From the NCBI GenBank assembly GCA_029820875.1, contig JALGUK010000083.1, positions 1 to 8,091 of the forward strand: a stretch of 8,091 bases of DNA, in the 5' to 3' direction. The position numbers and the translations under genes are program-made. The notes under the pieces were generated by a model, which saw nothing but the letters and a program-made list of their open reading frames with translations, made no database searches and had not been told where the DNA came from. The number at the start of each line of letters is the position of its first letter. Positions within the stretch are counted from its first letter, which is position 1. Shown here one piece after another: positions 6,292 through 8,091 of the stretch. The DNA comes from Candidatus Zipacnadia bacterium. Lineage in GTDB: Bacteria; Armatimonadota; UBA5377; JALGUK01.

Positions 6292-7077
6292 TCATATCAT
6301 GACCGTGCCGGCGATGATGCCCCCGACGAAGGGCGCTACACCCGCAGCAATGCCAATCTGTTGAGACGCGCCTGTGAAGCCTGACGCCAGGATGCCCGTA
6401 TTATAGAGACCTACGCCGATAAGTGTCCCCACACCCAGCCCAAGGACGCAGGCCGCGGCCAGCAGAACCGCCCCGAGGGCAGGCGCTTTTGCAGGAGCAC
6501 GTTCACTTTCTGTCATGACATCCTCGTAGAGCAGCCCCAGTCGTCGCACACGGGGATACAAAGCAGCCAGAAGCGGTGGTCCGAGAACCGCGCTCACGAG
6601 GAAGTTGTTTACGGCGATGATATTACCCAAAGCCGTAAACGGTGCAAGCCCCAGGATGTCCGCGCCCCAGCCGATTGTCACCGCGCAGGCGAGACTCGCC
6701 ACCAGCGCGACGAACAAGTATCGAGGCACCCACGACCAATGCTCGAACGTCACATCGGACGATCCGAGCGCCCTCCAAAGGCGGTATGGGATGTAGCCAT
6801 ACAGGAAGTTGCCAACCAGGCCGAAGAAGCTTCCCGGGCCGAACGTTCCGCCGTAGATGTCGCCGACCAGGTTGCCGATTGCCGACCCCCAGGCTGCGGC
6901 CGGCCCGAACATCAGCGAGCAGATGATGGGGATGACATTCGCCGGTCGTATCTCGGTCAGGCCCGGGATGAGCGGCGCGACCTTGAACGGAATGAGGATA
7001 GCTGCATAAACAGCAGCCACCACTGCGATGAGGACAAGCTGCCGCGTGTTGCGCCAGACGGCAATCAGTTCCCGCAT
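6292..7077 (-). CDS. ECF transporter S component (substrate unknown), C-terminally extended
   Basis: This is an integral membrane protein that would bind the micronutrient imported by the ECF module encoded just downstream. The first ~180 residues are the S core: a basic N-terminus, a helix at about 13-30, PGLTEIRPANVIPIICSLMFGP (38-59), then AIGNLVGDIYGGTFGPGSFFGLVGNFLYGYIPYRLW (66-101) with its S-component-like GN and Gly-rich loops, and further helices near 117-138 and 151-174. The look is broadly QueT-like, but I cannot assign a substrate. The protein lacks the N-terminal MHI-type start of CbiM, so a cobalt/nickel role is unlikely. At 261 residues it is longer than typical S components (about 170-200): a charged linker (180-199) leads to two more hydrophobic segments (about 199-225 and 236-260). 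The ATG at 7077 has AAGGAG 8 bases ahead, and the lpdA stop is 15 bases upstream. Confidence 0.85.
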   Translation of the reverse strand: MRELIAVWRNTRQLVLIAVVAAVYAAILIPFKVAPLIPGLTEIRPANVIPIICSLMFGPAAAWGSAIGNLVGDIYGGTFGPGSFFGLVGNFLYGYIPYRLWRALGSSDVTFEHWSWVPRYLFVALVASLACAVTIGWGADILGLAPFTALGNIIAVNNFLVSAVLGPPLLAALYPRVRRLGLLYEDVMTESERAPAKAPALGAVLLAAACVLGLGVGTLIGVGLYNTGILASGFTGASQQIGIAAGVAPFVGGIIAGTVMI

Positions 7078-7092
7078 GGCCTGGCTCCTTGG

Positions 7093-8091
7093 TCAGATGT
7101 GAATCGCCCGCCCGGCGGCATCGAGCGCCGCCTCGCCGATAGCTTCCGGCAGTGTGGGGTGGGCGTGGATGGTTTCCCCGACTTCCTCGGCCGTTGCGCC
7201 CATCTTGATTCCCAGGACTACTTCCTGGATTATGTCAGTGGCATGGGGACCGATTATCTGCCCTCCGAGCAGCTTGCCGGTCTTGGCGTCCGCTATAATC
7301 TTGGCGAAGCCCTCGCGGCCGCCGATTGCAAGCGACTTGCCCAGTGCGCGGAAGGGGAACTTGCCGACCTTGATGTCTATTCCGCGCTCTTGCGCCTCGT
7401 GCTCCCTCAAGCCCACCGACGCAATCTCGGGGACGGTGTAAAGGCAAGCCGGCACAAGCTCGTCGTGCCGGACGGAATCTCCGCCCATCGCGTTTTCCGC
7501 GGCGGCGATTCCCTCGTGTGACGCCTGGTGCGCGAGACCTATCCCGCGGATGCAATCCCCGATTGCATAGACGCCGGGGATGTTCGTGCGCAGGTGCTCG
7601 TCCGCCTTGATGTTGCTCCGGTCCATCTCGATTCCTATCTCGGCGGCGCCCACCTTTTCCGTGTCGGCCCTCCGGCCGACCGCCATCAATACCAGGTCCG
7701 CCACCACCTCGTCTGCGCCCTTGTCTGTCTCGAACTTGACGACCTTCTTACCCTCGCGGTCCTCGATGCCGGTGCATTTGGCGCCGGTGCGGATCTTGGT
7801 GCCTCCCTTGGTCATGCTCTTATGAAGCACCTCGACGACCTCGGGGTCCTCGGCGGGCATAATCTGCGGGAGCATTTCGATGACGATGGTCTTGGCTCCA
7901 AGAGCTGAGAAGATATAAGCGAACTCCATCCCGATGGCCCCGCCGCCGATTATGGCGATGCTGTCGGGGACCTCTGAGCAATTGACCGCCTCATCGCTTG
8001 TAACGATACTATCGCCGTCAGCGCCGGGTATCGGCGGGACGAACGGCACCGAACCGGTGGCGAGAATGACGTTTTCGGCAGGCAGTCTCGT
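7093..8091 (-). CDS. lpdA: Dihydrolipoyl dehydrogenase (E3), 5' end cut by window edge
   Basis: This is the FAD enzyme that reoxidises dihydrolipoyl groups with NAD+ in 2-oxoacid dehydrogenase complexes or the glycine cleavage system. The window holds 332 C-terminal residues; the usual ~130-140 N-terminal residues, including the redox-active Cys pair, lie to the right. The frame continues to the edge (ENVILATGS precedes the internal GTG), so that GTG is not the start. Visible in order: ATGS of the first FAD domain (11-14), the NAD-binding GGGAIGMEFA (49-58) with Glu72 at the end of strand 2, the second FAD motif YAIGDC (175-180), and the dimerisation domain with the catalytic pair His311/Glu316 in HPTLPE. 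It ends 15 bases before the S-component gene. No other lipoate-complex gene is visible in the window. Confidence 0.95.
   Translation of the reverse strand, partial: TRLPAENVILATGSVPFVPPIPGADGDSIVTSDEAVNCSEVPDSIAIIGGGAIGMEFAYIFSALGAKTIVIEMLPQIMPAEDPEVVEVLHKSMTKGGTKIRTGAKCTGIEDREGKKVVKFETDKGADEVVADLVLMAVGRRADTEKVGAAEIGIEMDRSNIKADEHLRTNIPGVYAIGDCIRGIGLAHQASHEGIAAAENAMGGDSVRHDELVPACLYTVPEIASVGLREHEAQERGIDIKVGKFPFRALGKSLAIGGREGFAKIIADAKTGKLLGGQIIGPHATDIIQEVVLGIKMGATAEEVGETIHAHPTLPEAIGEAALDAAGRAIHI

Noticed and set aside
6292..7077. Cobalt/nickel transport (CbiM) identity for the S component
   Set aside because: The gene order S, small two-helix protein, ATPase, EcfT is suggestive, but the N-terminus lacks the metal-binding Met-His start of CbiM/NikM and the GPxxAxxxAIGN core fits vitamin-type S components better.
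6739..7521. 260-codon plus-strand open frame across the S component/lpdA junction
   Set aside because: It spans two well-supported minus-strand genes and its translation is low in hydrophobic structure with no motif.

Overview
The window is a compact, bacterial-looking block of moderately GC-rich DNA in which every convincing gene reads on the minus strand. I see no tRNA, rRNA, insertion sequence, CRISPR array or phage gene. The organism cannot be fixed from these sequences. High GC, GTG/TTG starts, clear purine-rich ribosome binding sites, a group-II-type energy-coupling factor (ECF) transporter and a VanW-domain protein suggest a Gram-positive or deep-branching lineage such as Actinomycetota, Bacillota, Chloroflexota or Armatimonadota. 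This is a weak inference.

Reading in the direction of transcription (right to left), the first part is a tightly packed probable operon. It contains the 3' two thirds of a dihydrolipoyl dehydrogenase (lpdA, running off the right edge), an ECF S component with an unusual C-terminal extension, a small two-helix membrane protein that resembles CbiN in layout only, a single-chain double ATPase (fused EcfA-EcfA'), the transmembrane coupling protein EcfT, and the bifunctional NAD(P)HX epimerase/dehydratase Nnr. Gaps are 15, 19, -62, 2 and 24 bases, so cotranscription is likely. Together the S, A-A' and T genes could form a complete vitamin or micronutrient importer. Its substrate is not evident from sequence.

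A 166-base intergenic region follows. It holds an exact consensus sigma-70 type promoter (TTGACA, 17-base spacer, TATAAT), with a perfect inverted repeat one base upstream of the -35 box and a larger imperfect hairpin further upstream. The promoter drives cysE (serine O-acetyltransferase, first committed step of cysteine synthesis). Behind it lies a membrane-anchored VanW-family protein that leaves the window at the left edge. The promoter lies inside the longest possible cysE reading frame, which shows that cysE starts at the GTG at 1729. The last part of cysE appears to be shifted into another frame.

No part of the window is a clear novel defence or mobile system. The points most worth checking are the ECF operon (extended S component, unassigned small membrane protein, lpdA linkage), the cysE promoter/operator, and the cysE 3' frameshift.
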